A DNA stretch of 64,000 bases, taken from NCBI GenBank assembly GCA_947044405.1, contig CAMRHE010000354.1, forward strand, positions 248,001 through 312,000. Reading direction: 5' to 3'. This document shows, piece after piece, positions 24,801 to 33,379 of this stretch; position 1 is the stretch's first letter, and every line of letters starts with the position of its first letter. The notes beneath the pieces are model-generated. The model was not told the DNA's origin. It did not search any database and saw only the letters and a program-made list of their open reading frames with translations. This DNA is from Leptodactylus fallax. Lineage: Eukaryota > Chordata > Amphibia > Anura > Leptodactylidae. Made by a program: the position numbers and the translations under genes.

Positions 24801-27800
24801 AGGCAATGTTTGTGAGCATTAAAACGGCAACTGCTGGAACGAGCCATCCAGTACTCTATGGCTTATCCTACACACACTGGCTGAATTTGCTGCCTAGATC
24901 TCCAAGACACTGAATCCACAAGGAGTTGATGAGAGGTACTGATGGACCCCATACTTGAACTTATGTTGCCTATGTTGTTGATATATACATACACACAAAT
25001 TATTCTATGATAACTTGTTGCCTTACTAACACAAATGGCTGGGTGTCAACCCTGCCACTGCCAATACCTTTCATTTGCATATACTTACACTAAGTCACTG
25101 GGTGCCAGTTACTGTATTGTGTTATGGAATAGGTTCTCTAAGGTTGGCTCTAACTAGCCTTTATTCATTAACTACACTATTAAAAGAGTGCCCCATATAA
25201 CTACCATATTGGGTGCACTTCTTAGCCCCATTTTCTCTAGCCACGGTTCACGTTAACCTTGTTTTCAACTCATGTTACTGTTTTGTTGTGTACTCCTTCG
25301 GAGTGTGATTTGAACCCCTGGTCTTCACTTAAATGTAAAACAGCTGTTACGTTGCTGCATTCCACATCAAACTAAGTCCAAAACTGGAGCTTAGATGCTT
25401 GCCGGAACCTTTTTTGGTCCAGCGGCAACTCTATATATGACTGTTATACTTGGGTAGCCCAAGAAAGCGTTCCATTATCTTTTCCCATATTAGAAAGAGC
25501 AGTCTCCAATTGGTGTGCCTCCAGAAAACTCATCTCATATCTGACAGGGTTTGACAAATTCAGAAGCCCTGGTTCCAATAGGCCATTTACTCTACTCATA
25601 CTTCCTACCATGGGGGATCTCCCTCTTAGTGCACCACAGAATGAGGTGGGAGCCAAGTCTCACAGTTAAGGATTCTGAAGGGCGTTATGTATTTGACCTG
25701 ATTCCATATATTATTTTGGGTCTATAGTTTCCCCCAGCATCAGATCTATCTGTGCTTCAGGCTGCCGTGCAGTTTGTGGACAGATTTCCTAATGCAAACC
25801 TGTTGTGTGTGGGAGACTTTAACAGAGACATGGATAGTTCCTTAGATTGGTTCTTGGTGGAGTCAGCCATTCAACTAGGGTGGGATGGCAAGATCTGTGG
25901 TGCCTTAGGTTTCCTACTGCCTGAGTATTTTAATGCCATTGTATCAATAGACATTCACGCCTTTGATAATGTCAAGACATGTTCACTATTGTTAACCATA
26001 TCATAGCTAGCTAGTGCAGCCTCAGACCATTACTGTTTACTAGTCGAGTTGTGTGAGGGTCATTTATCCCTTCTGGCTTAAGCTATTTGTACCCCATGAT
26101 CGCATGTGGGGTTGATCGGCTTATCCTGATCCAAGTATTCCTGATTATCAATACCCCACATACATCACCATACCTCCTATGGGAAACTATTAAGGCATAT
26201 CTTAGAGGCTGCATTAACTCATCCAACTCATTTGTTAAGAGAATCTTCACTTTTGGAATCTAACTTGGCTATTCAGTGTGCCTCCCTCAAGGCTGCCTAT
26301 ATAGCAAACCCAAGCGAGGAAGCTAAATCCTAATGGCCACAGATGGGAAGGCAATATCTACATGTCTTACATGAAAAGGCCCGCAGAATCTTATTTTTTA
26401 ATAAACAGAAGTTGTATGAACTAGGTCAGTCAAGTGGCTTACTAGCCCAGCTAATACATCTAAATACAGCCTTCCCAGCCATACTGCGCATGGCTACTAC
26501 CATGGGGGATGTCTTATCTGAAAACTCGGCTATGTGAGAGAGGTTTTGTCAATATTATAGTGTGAGCGCAATCCGCTCTAAGTATCGCCGTATTGAAGTC
26601 CAAATTCATAAAGTTGATGTATGAGCTAGCTCAGAGAGAGAGATACACACATATGCATAGCTATTGTGTATATAGTGGGTTCTGCTTTAATGGAGGGAAA
26701 CATTTGGTCTTTAAGTACAGTGTAAACAAAGCACAGGTCGGGTTACTGTAATTAACATAACATGATTGGTGGCAAAGTTGTAAAATAGTTCTGGCACATG
26801 GCTATTGGATAAGAAACAAGAGAGGGGCTCATCCCCTTAAGCCATGTGGTGGGGGGATGAGCTCTCTAGACAAAGGAGGAATGTAAAATGGCTACAGGCA
26901 TGGTCCACATGGCCGTGAAATCTAAAATGGAGGATACATAAGCTGAGTCATCCTCCACAATAGTGACTTATATCTATCCAAACTGACGGTTTGTGAACAG
27001 GAACTTACCAAATATTTAGATAGACTCTATTTCCCTAAACTGACAGAAGAGAAGCGTACCTTTTCTGACTCGCCTTTCACACAAGTAGAGTTGTCTCTTA
27101 TGGCAAGGGGTAAATTACCTGGCCCTGATGGTATACCAGTAGAGGTATACACATATTATCAGGATCTTCTGCCCTCGGAGCTACTGAACTGTTACAGGGC
27201 TGCCTTTTTGGACCGTAGTATAATATAATTCTCCTTCTCAAACCAGACAATGATCCACTCGATTGTGGTTTGTATAGGCCTATATTGCTACTAAATATAG
27301 TTTATAAACTACTGACTAAAACGTTGATGAACAGACTTAACACAGTTATTCTAGAACTGATTCACCCAGATCAAACGGGCTTCATGCCTAGTAAATCCAC
27401 CTTACATTCAACGGATGTAAAACGGATTGACGTTAGTTAAAAAAGGGAGACCAATGAAATTCATCTGTTTTTTTTTTACAGTCCATTAAAAACTGATACA
27501 AAACAAGGACACTCAGCCATCAAAACAGACATAAATGGGTGCAACACACAAGATAAAAACAAACCGATTTGTCTGTTTTTCAATGCCAAAAAAAATGGAC
27601 GTGGTTGTGTAAATTAGGTCTTAGACCTCATGCACAGGTAACAAAGAGCAAGGAGTATAGCCAGTACTCGCAAGTGCCAATGGGAATGTGAGCAAACAAT
27701 AAATAGGGAGGAAGAATCCACCCCAGACTTCATAGGAGGATAGGCTGTCAATCACACAGGTAAGACTAAAGTTAACTCTTAGTGGAGCAGGGGGAAAGCA

Positions 27801-28762
27801 AGGTGAAGGAGATGGGTGTGGCGGAAAATCAATTAAGGAGGTGAGGGAATAGGACAGTGTTCAGACAGTACAAGAAAAACCCAAAGGAAGGAATCACAAC
27901 CGGACACACCTCCTGTGCCGCAGCGTGCGCCCGGAGAATGGTGCCAAAGCCCGAACAGGCACGGATGATACAGGAACTTTCCGATAAAAGGATCAAAGGA
28001 GTAAAGATTTACTTTGATGAACAGGTGGTATACAGGCAGCCAAACTTAGACAAATACAATGCCGCTGCTCCAACTAACATATCCAAATGCACAAATCATT
28101 GTTCCTTAAAACAAATGGGCCATAATAGGACACAACCCTTTTGAACACCATTGCTGTCTAAAGCTAAGATCCCACATTTGCCGAAAAGCTGCTTTTTTGT
28201 TGCAGACTTTGCTGCGTTTTTTTTTTTAGCCAAAGCCAAGAGTTTCTACGATAGGAATTGGAAATATATAGGAAGTTCTTATACTTCTCCCTTCTGCTCA
28301 ATCCACTCGAAAAAATGGAAGCAAAAGCTGCAACAAATACAGGTCCTTTTCGCAGGGCCTCAGCCTAAGGGAAACAGAAAGGAAAGATTCCACTGGGCAA
28401 AAATGAGATCACTGAGCAGTGGAAAAACATCACCTGGTCAGATGAATCCAGATTTCTAATACCTGTGGATGATGTCTATGTGTGCCATGACATATTGCTG
28501 CAGTTATGTAGACCAAAGAAGACTCAATTATCTACCTTTTGCGTGTCTCTAATAAAGTGACCATCCAGGGCAGGTTACCAATATAAATCTGCTCTCTAAT
28601 ATATGTAATAATGTTCACTTTCTTTTCAGGAAATGGAAAAAAGGAGAGCCAAACGATAATGATGAAAATGAAGATTGTGCCCACATGTGGACCTTTGGGG
28701 AGTGGAACGATGTTCACTGTGACTATGAGAATGCTTATGGGATCTGTGAGAAGAAGCTCTGA
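12809..28762 (+). CDS. CTL-A: type II membrane C-type lectin receptor, group II (CD209/ASGR/CLEC4-like), 7 exons
   Basis: Joining 12809-12872, 15235-15345, 17949-18008, 19364-19411, 21292-21434, 21909-22030 and 28630-28762 gives 226 residues plus TGA. All junctions are GT-AG and the phases (1,1,1,1,0,2) fit. Residues 1-35 are cytoplasmic, 36-56 the membrane span, 59-96 a short stalk with an N-glycosylation sequon (N81-L-S), and 97-226 the lectin domain. The domain is long-form: C98/C109 pair first, then C126/C222 and C199/C213. WIGL (158-161), EPN (189-191), E197 and WND (208-210) are present, so calcium-dependent mannose/GlcNAc/fucose-type binding is predicted from the family. Three exons for the domain, with phases 0 and 2 inside, is the group II pattern. 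No ITIM or ITAM is seen in the tail and no charged residue in the span. The exact orthologue (CD209, CLEC4 or CLEC10A type) cannot be decided here. Intron 6 is 6.6 kb because an L1 landed in it. Confidence 0.9.
13590..14520. repeat. 57-62-bp minisatellite in CTL-A intron 1
   Basis: Units such as CTGTACTGTACTGCACTCTA, TGTACCATATGTACTG and TACTAAATACCTATA recur with alternating lengths of about 57 and 62 bases, becoming degenerate to the right (to about 14880). Small open frames (e.g. repeated CTICTVLNTY) come from the repeat. A more diverged version sits at the same place in CTL-B intron 1 (54225-54790). Confidence 0.85.
15235..15345 (+). CDS. CTL-A exon 2: transmembrane exon
   Basis: 111 bases, phase 1 to phase 1, with acceptor TTGCAG and donor GAG|GTAATA. 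Read in the correct frame it gives basic and aromatic residues followed by about 21 hydrophobic residues from I36 to F56. A different frame is also open here and gives a cysteine-rich peptide, but that frame does not splice. Confidence 0.88.
15573..15836. mobile_element. hAT MITE with 8-bp target duplication, CTL-A intron 2
   Basis: 264 bases with ends CAGGGGCGTAAC and TTTACGCCACTG, flanked by GCTAAGGC (15565-15572) and GTTAAGGC (15837-15844), an 8-bp duplication with one mismatch. Internal GGGGTCCAGGAGCC/GGGGCCCAC match the frog CAGTGGCGTAAC family, also seen near 51030. Confidence 0.8.
15838..16032. repeat. Palindromic MITE, family P, copy 1
   Basis: Left arm CCATGTTGCG...TTTTTTGTTGCAGATTTTGCT and right arm ...AGCAAAAAAAGCAAATTTTCCGCAA are inverted copies. 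Family P recurs at 16622, 28158 and 57874. The right end is cut by the next palindrome. Confidence 0.6.
16033..16151. repeat. 119-bp palindrome with about 38-bp arms
   Basis: ACCTGAGCTGCCATGTGTGA... on the left is mirrored by ...TTCACACATGGCAGCTCAGGT on the right with almost no mismatch. The spacer of about 45 bases itself contains CCTAAGG/CCTTAGG. A fold-back intermediate or a young MITE are both possible. Confidence 0.75.
16622..16830. repeat. Palindromic MITE, family P, copy 2 (CTL-A intron 2)
   Basis: About 209 bases from TTAAGGCCCCACATTGCGG to its mirror ATATGGGGCCTTAGC, with GAGCCAA/TTGGCTC and T-run/A-run arms in between. Non-coding. Confidence 0.7.
17949..18008 (+). CDS. CTL-A exon 3: stalk
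   Basis: 60 bases, phase 1 to phase 1, after a long pyrimidine tract ending TTTTACAG; donor AAAG|GTAAGG. It codes a short polar stalk with LKEMNNF spacing suggestive of a brief helix. It matches exon 3 of CTL-B (57366-57425) at 13 of 20 residues. Confidence 0.85.
18095..18175. repeat. GGGGTTTTCCAGG MITE end with palindrome, CTL-A intron 3
   Basis: AAAGGGGGTTTTCCAGGC followed by the palindrome AATTGATGACCTATCCTTAGG/ATAGGTCATCAATT. The same palindrome core occurs near 41890, 43810, 53140, 55190 and 63070. Confidence 0.6.
19364..19411 (+). CDS. CTL-A exon 4: stalk with N-glycosylation site
   Basis: 48 bases, phase 1 to phase 1; acceptor CCTGCAG and donor AAA|GTAAGT, close to consensus. Contains the sequon N81-L-S. 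It matches CTL-B exon 4 at 12 of 16 residues. Confidence 0.85.
19700..20690. repeat. Composite dispersed repeat, CTL-A intron 4
   Basis: Starts with TTAAAGGGGCTTTCCAG, carries an A-run at 19760-19773, several GTATAATGTC/CAGTAGCCCCTCC blocks related to the minisatellite at 3945, and an inverted pair GAATGACGTCAGAGA/CTTTGACGTCATTC around 20350-20425. ORFs here are repeat-derived. Confidence 0.55.
21292..21434 (+). CDS. CTL-A exon 5: first third of the lectin domain
   Basis: 143 bases, phase 1 to phase 0; acceptor TTTCAG and donor CAG|GTGAGA. Begins with the TCETGW...FDDSCYYL block typical of long-form C-type lectin domains (C98 and C109), then C126 and the KEADLAVI block of helix 2. It is the exon that most clearly identifies the family. 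Confidence 0.93.
21909..22030 (+). CDS. CTL-A exon 6: middle of the lectin domain
   Basis: 122 bases, phase 0 to phase 2; acceptor TTCTTCAG and donor CAA|GTAAGT. Codes the WIGL core (W158-L161), then the W170...W172-V-D-G strand that precedes the long loop. No in-frame methionine is needed because this is an internal exon. Confidence 0.93.
22031..23500. other. CTL-A intron 6, left part: no gene recognised
   Basis: Contains a CTCCCCTGGGCCTCC...TATACTCTGAGG segment near 22480-22540 shared with other dispersed repeats in the window. The rest shows no coding signal or clear repeat. Confidence 0.5.
23520..27430 (+). mobile_element. Degenerate L1-type LINE in CTL-A intron 6
   Basis: Three coding zones in L1 order on the + strand. 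At 24191-24680 is an ORF1-like coiled coil (QTLRGRVHKVEDHISQMED) ending in ENRLRRHNLHILGL, the start of the L1 ORF1 RNA-binding region. At 25440-26000 is the endonuclease, with a degraded IIFSHIRKS...LQLVCLQ.TH block and LCVGDFN. At 26980-27420 is the reverse transcriptase start (GKLPGPDGIPVEVY). Frameshifts and stops are frequent, and a foreign stretch of about 390 bases breaks the element near 26590-26985. The copy ends before the catalytic box. It splits the lectin domain of CTL-A between exons 6 and 7 but leaves the splice sites intact. Confidence 0.75.
24191..24682 (+). pseudogene. L1 ORF1-like fragment (coiled coil and start of RRM)
   Basis: Open for about 160 codons in this stretch: heptad-like leucine/isoleucine/valine spacing from about LLEAIQAST to the ME...DTIVPIP segment, then the HADDLENRLRRHNLHILGL motif. 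ORF1 proteins form trimers through such coiled coils and bind the element RNA. Truncated soon after GL, where a frameshift occurs. Confidence 0.65.
28158..28366. repeat. Palindromic MITE, family P, copy 3 (CTL-A intron 6)
   Basis: AGCTAAGATCCCACATTTGC...GCTGCTTTTTTGTTGCAGA on the left and TTTTCGCAGGGCCTCAGCC on the right. Ends about 260 bases before the acceptor of exon 7. Confidence 0.65.
28630..28762 (+). CDS. CTL-A exon 7: calcium/sugar-binding end of the lectin domain and stop
   Basis: Acceptor CTTTTCAG, phase 2 in, TGA at 28760-28762. Contains W185, EPN (189-191), E197, C199, WND (208-210), C213 and C222 followed by EKKL and stop. All primary calcium-site ligands expected for a mannose-type group II domain are present. 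Confidence 0.93.
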
Positions 28763-29342
28763 GCTCAGATTAGAAACGCAACTAACTTTATCAATTCTGC
28801 TCCATAGCATTTACCCCTGCAGGATTTATGACTTCTATAAGTTTATATTTTACATTAAGTGTAAGGCACAGTGTCCGAGTTTCATTCTGGGAGTCCATTA
28901 TATAGCTACATGAACATATCGTCTGACCCTTGTTTGTAAGTTCCTAAAATGCCACAAAAATCCATTTATTTTTCAGTAGTATCTTACTGCCTAGCCCTTG
29001 CCTCTGTTTCTGTCCTGGGGTCCTGTTAGTAGTCTGCTGCCTGGCTCTTTCCTTGAACTATGGCCCTATAAGATTATTGGTAATTGGAGCCCCTGTAGTG
29101 TGATTGAGAAGATGGGGCCCAGAGAAAGGATACTGGTTGGCCTGACTTGTCATCTATAGAGAAATATAGCCTAGGTGAGATGTTGTATCACGAGAATCTG
29201 TATGAAGCACAATGAGTGTACTGTACCATGGCAGTGTGAGCAGGGGGCTGGCTCAGGGCCCATAGGGGGATTCACCTGTTGTCCAGTCCGAGCCTATTAA
29301 GGTACTAATTTCTAAATTTGCCTTTTGTAAAAGTGAAGGTTA

Positions 29343-29348
29343 AATAAA
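29343..29348 (+). promoter_or_regulatory. Candidate polyadenylation signal of CTL-A
   Basis: An AATAAA hexamer 581 bases after the stop codon of CTL-A, followed by a T-rich stretch. It is the best canonical hexamer I saw between the stop and the next transposon, so the 3' UTR may be about 0.6 kb. No transcript was available to confirm it. Confidence 0.5.
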
Positions 29349-29560
29349 TTGTCCTTGCTTAAACCTTTTCTAGATTCTCTTATGTTGTTTTGAATCCAGT
29401 ATTATTATACACCATTCTGACGCCAACCAGGGTGCCATATAGGGTTGCCATCTGGCTAGAAAGCCCAGTCATTTATTTCATCAAAAGGTTGGTGTTGGTA
29501 AAAAAAATTTTTAACCTTCAATAATCATTGTTGGTATTTTGCATGTAGAAACATGCAATG

Positions 29561-30103
29561 ATTAGAGATGAGCGAAATATTCAAAAATTCAATTCAGCAA
29601 CTTTGCCGAATTTCACGATATGATTCTATTCGATCCGAATTAAATCTCAGCGAATCGCATACCAAAAACAGCTATTTATTGGCTGCAGAGAGCCGGGGTG
29701 GGCGGCAAAATGGTGGAAACGTTTAATAATGGTGGAAATGTTGTTAAAATCCAGGATCGGTTATGGAGCAGGGTGTTAGCTGTCAGTTACAGCTAACACC
29801 CTGCTCCATAACCGATCGGGGGAATTTAACACCTTGGATGCAGCGGTCAAACATGCCGTGTGCGCTCGCGAAGGGGTTTAAGGGATGTGACATCACAGGG
29901 CTGGCTGCTGATTGGCTGCACGAATGGCATTGTGGGTGATCCCACGTTCCCAGAGTTCCTTGCCCCATGTAGAGCAGCCATTTTGAACTAAATGTGAATC
30001 GTTACCACGAAGCGTGAGGAAATTCGGATTCGATGTGAATCGAATATTTCCTGAAATTCGGATCGAATTCCACTTCTGCAGCTTCGATTCACTCATTTCT
30101 AAT
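29561..30103. mobile_element. Non-autonomous DNA element with ATTAGAGATGAGCGAA ends
   Basis: Left end ATTAGAGATGAGCGAA and right end TTCACTCATTTCTAAT are inverted; AATG flanks both sides (29557-29560, 30104-30107). The interior carries GAATTC-rich inverted arms and a central perfect hairpin at 29755-29817. No transposase. Confidence 0.65.
29755..29817. repeat. Perfect 29-bp hairpin with 5-base loop
   Basis: GATCGGTTATGGAGCAGGGT... (29755-29783) is exactly mirrored at 29789-29817; the loop is CAGTT. It lies in the middle of the ATTAGAGATGAG element. Confidence 0.85.
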
Positions 30104-30487
30104 AATGATCCCAAGACACTGATGTATTCAGTTGTTGAAGGACCTGCAAGATATGATCACATGACCTCATCATATCTTGTAAGGTCCTCAAGCCAAAGGG
30201 AGAAACATAAAGGATTTGGACAGAAGGACACTTGTCTACACCCAGGCATCGTGCAGCATCCCAGAGCGCTACTGCATTTTTGTGTTTGTCTTGTGTGCCT
30301 CTGGGTTTTATGTCTGTAAGTTCTGTTCTGTGGTAAGTGTCACTGTTTGCAGCTTTCCCTGTTATTTCTCCCCTGCAGTGTTCAAGTCTAGCCTTGGTTA
30401 GCCCTGGCCTATCACAGGCCACTGGGCGGGGTTCTGGGAGACCTCCTCTCCACGGTAACCCTTGGTCTGAGAGCAGTTAGTCTAGTG

Positions 30488-32203
30488 CCGTGATGGCGAA
30501 CCTATGGCACGCGTGCCAGAGAGGGCACGCAGAGCCCTCTCAGTTGGCACGCGCGCCGTCGCTATGATCGCTCACTAACGGGGAATCCAGTACAGGATTC
30601 CCCGTTAGTAAGCGATCGCTTCTTTCAGCTGTATGTGCAAATGCGCATACCGCTGAAAACTGTCAGTGTAGGCCGCGGTCCGCAGGATCGCTGCTTACAC
30701 GGTAGATGCTACATCAGTAAAGGCTAAATACTGTACTCCGGAAGGACCTTCTGACGTCATAAAGTCACATGACAGGGTAGGCGTGTCTTTACTTGAAAGA
30801 AGGCCCTTCTACATAAAGAAAAGTTGTATCCTGAGCAGTGGAGGAACATGGAGAGATGTGGGGTGCGGGGTGTAGTGTGGGGGGAGAGATGTGGGGTGCA
30901 GGGTGTAGTGTTGGGGGAGAGATGTGGGGTGCAGGGTGTAGGGGGGGGAGAGAGTGGGGGCAGGGGGTGTGGGGGAGAGTGTGGGGGCAGGGGGGGTGGG
31001 GGGGCAGAGAAGGGGGCAGGGGAGGTGGGGGGAGGTGGGGGCAGGGGGTGTGGGGGGGGATGTGAGGTGCAGTGTGTAGAGTGGGGGGAGAGATGTGGGG
31101 TGGAGGGGGGGGGGGGAGGTGGGGGGGGGGGGTGTAGTGTGGGGGAGAGATGTGGGGTGCAGGGTGTAGTGTGGGGGAGAGATGTGGGGTGCAGGGTGTA
31201 GTGTGGGGGGGATATGTGGGGTGCAGGGTGTAGTGTGGGGGGAGAGATGTGGGGTGCAGGGTGTAGTGTGGGGGAGAGATGTGGGGTGCAGGGTGTAGTG
31301 TGGGGGGGCAGAGATGTGGGGTGCAGGGTGTAGTGGGGGGAGAGATGTGGGGTGCAGGGTGTAGTGTGGGGGGGAGTGGGGGGGTGCAGGTGTGTAGAGT
31401 GGGGGGAGAGATGTGGGGTGTAGAGTGGGGGGAGAGATGTGGGGGGGGGGGGTGTAGTGTGGGGGAGAGATGTGGGGTGCAGGGTGTAGAGTGGGGGAGA
31501 GATGTGGGGTGCAGAGTGTAGTGTGGGGGGGAGATGTGGGGTGCAGGGTGTAGTGTGGGGGGAGAGGGATGTGGGGGCGGGGTGTAGTGTTGGGGGAGAG
31601 ATGTGGGGTGCAGGGTGTAGAGTGGGGGGAGAGATGTGGGGTGCAGGGTGTAGTGTGGGGGAGAGATGTGGGGTGCAGGGTGTAGTGTGGGGGGGGGCAG
31701 AGATATGGGGTGCAGGGTGTAGAGTGGGGGAGAGATGTGGGGTGCAGGGTGTAGTGTGGGGGGGGATGTGAGGTGCAGTGTGTAGAGTGGGGGGAGAGAT
31801 GTGGGGTGTAGAGTGGGGGGAGAGATGTGGGGTGCAGGGTGTAGTGTGGGGGAGAGATGTGGGGTGCAGGGTGTAGAGTGGGGGGAGAGATGTGGGGTGC
31901 AGTGTGTAGAGTGGGGGGAGAGATGTGGGGTGCAGGGTGTAGTGTGGGGGGGATATGTGGGGTGCAGGGTGTAGTGTGGGGGGGAGATTTGGGGTGGGGT
32001 GTAGTGTGGGGGGGAGATGTGGGGTGCAGGGTGTAGTGTGGTGGGGAGAGATGCGGAGTGCATGTTGCATGCAAGAGGGGGGAATGGGGGATGCAGGGGA
32101 GGCAGGTTAATTTAAGGTGTTGCCGTGTTGGCACTTTGCAATAATTTAGTGGGCTTTGAGTTGCAGTTTGGGCACTCGGCCTCTAAAAGGTTCGCCATCA
32201 CTG
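30488..32203. mobile_element. hAT-type non-autonomous element, 1716 bp, with 8-bp target duplication
   Basis: Ends CCGTGATGGCGAACCT and AGGTTCGCCATCACTG are inverted with one mismatch, and are flanked by exact copies of GTCTAGTG (30480-30487 and 32204-32211). The 3' LTR shows the empty site, with one GTCTAGTG. The first 350 bases hold two small hairpins (AGAGGGC...GCCCTCT and GGGGAATCC...GGATTCCCC). The rest is mostly a 33-bp minisatellite. No transposase is encoded. Confidence 0.93.
30854..32065. repeat. G-rich 33-bp minisatellite inside the hAT element, about 36 units
   Basis: Unit is close to GTGTAGTGTGGGGGGAGAGA + TGTGGGGTGCAGG; the middle is more degenerate, with long G runs. Because the unit is 33 bases and the C-rich strand has no stops, all three minus-strand frames stay open for 424-441 codons (30757-32134), giving only Pro/His/Thr/Ser repeats. 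These are artefacts and not proteins. Confidence 0.92.
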
Positions 32204-32739
32204 GTCTAGTGTGAGCAGTGGAAGAGTGAGGGGGTGCAGAGGTTTCCTGCCCCCACAAGCTGCACTGAGGCCAACGGTTAGCCAACACAGCCCCATTCAG
32301 AAGGACTATTTCGGGCCTAGTATTCAGGTTCCAGTTCCTTGTCAGGCCTCCTAGAACCAAGGCTGGGGTTTGGACACTGGACTACAACCCCCATCAAGAA
32401 GCTGCTGTTGTTCTTCTGTGACAGTTGCCTAAATAAAAGGCTGTTTGATTTACCTGCAACGCTGACTCCTGAGTCGTGCCTGCATTACTATCAGGGCTCT
32501 TCCGACCAACACCACACCGGCTCAGGTAGGAGAGATTCCTCTGCAACTGGAAGTGCCCCGGGGGAAAGAACAACTACCACCACCATCCGGTAGTGCTGCA
32601 GGACCCCCCTTGACCTTGTCCGGCCTAGGAGTGCGACTGGAGCCGTTTGGGAGCGTGCTCGGCCTGCTAGGTGGCACAGAATCCGCCACTACTACTCCCA
32701 TCCTCCGGTCTCATCCGACTGGGTTGCGGCAAGGCTATT

Positions 32740-32760
32740 TTTGGCGTAGTCAGCAGGATC
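32740..32760 (+). other. Probable primer-binding region of the Ty3/gypsy element
   Basis: TTTGGCGTAGTCAGCAGGAT begins eight bases after the 5' LTR end. TGGCG...-type sequences at this place serve as tRNA primer sites in related gypsy elements. The matching tRNA was not determined. Confidence 0.5.
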
Positions 32761-33379
32761 GTGACTCCCGTGTCCTTATACCATCACAGACTACGGTGTC
32801 AAGATCCTAAAACATCATCTCTACATCGGGTGAGCTGAAAACCTTTATTGGCTGTGTGAGAGACTTTTGCCCTGTGGATTTATACTGAGGACTCTGTCTG
32901 TGTGCCCGGAGCTGTTTGTCGCTATCTCCCTGGATTATTTTGCAAAGACTGTGGACTGTTGCAACTGTTTGCGTGTTTAAGCCACTTTATTGCAAGCCAG
33001 AGGACTGCCAGCCGTTACCGGACTGTATACTGTGCTGCGACATCACCGGTGCACATGAGCCCAGCCCACAAGGGGTTCACTCCAGCCTCAGACAGAGCTG
33101 CATCATTTGAAAATTCTACAGCTCCGCAGAGGTTAACCGCCAGCCCACCAAAACCAGCGCTCAGGCGGGAAAGACTGACGTCAGAAGTGCATCAGCCAAG
33201 CTCCACCCTCCAACTTTGAAAAGGACGAATCAGCAGCCGCTGACGTCAGTGAGACAGCCCTCTCTACAGGACAGCGTCATCAGAGCCTCCGGGGCGCCGC
33301 CATCTTGGGTGAGACTGTTCCCAGACACTGATTGTTAGAACTCTGTCCTTATTGAAAAAAAAACTTGTCTGCTGTCACC

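Larger units (their letters stand above)
30252..32731 (+). repeat. 5' LTR, interrupted by the hAT insert
   Basis: LTR sequence is 30252-30487 and 32204 (or 32212)-32731, with the insert between. The AATAAA at 32432-32437 matches that in the 3' LTR. It ends GCGGCA directly before the primer-binding region. Confidence 0.92.

Noticed and set aside
30854..32065. Possible CRISPR array
   Set aside because: Units of about 33 bp abut directly without unique spacers, and the context is a vertebrate hAT element.
30757..32134. Three overlapping minus-strand ORFs of 424-441 codons, proline/histidine-rich
   Set aside because: They follow the 33-bp minisatellite in all three frames at once; a unit length divisible by 3 with no stops explains them fully.
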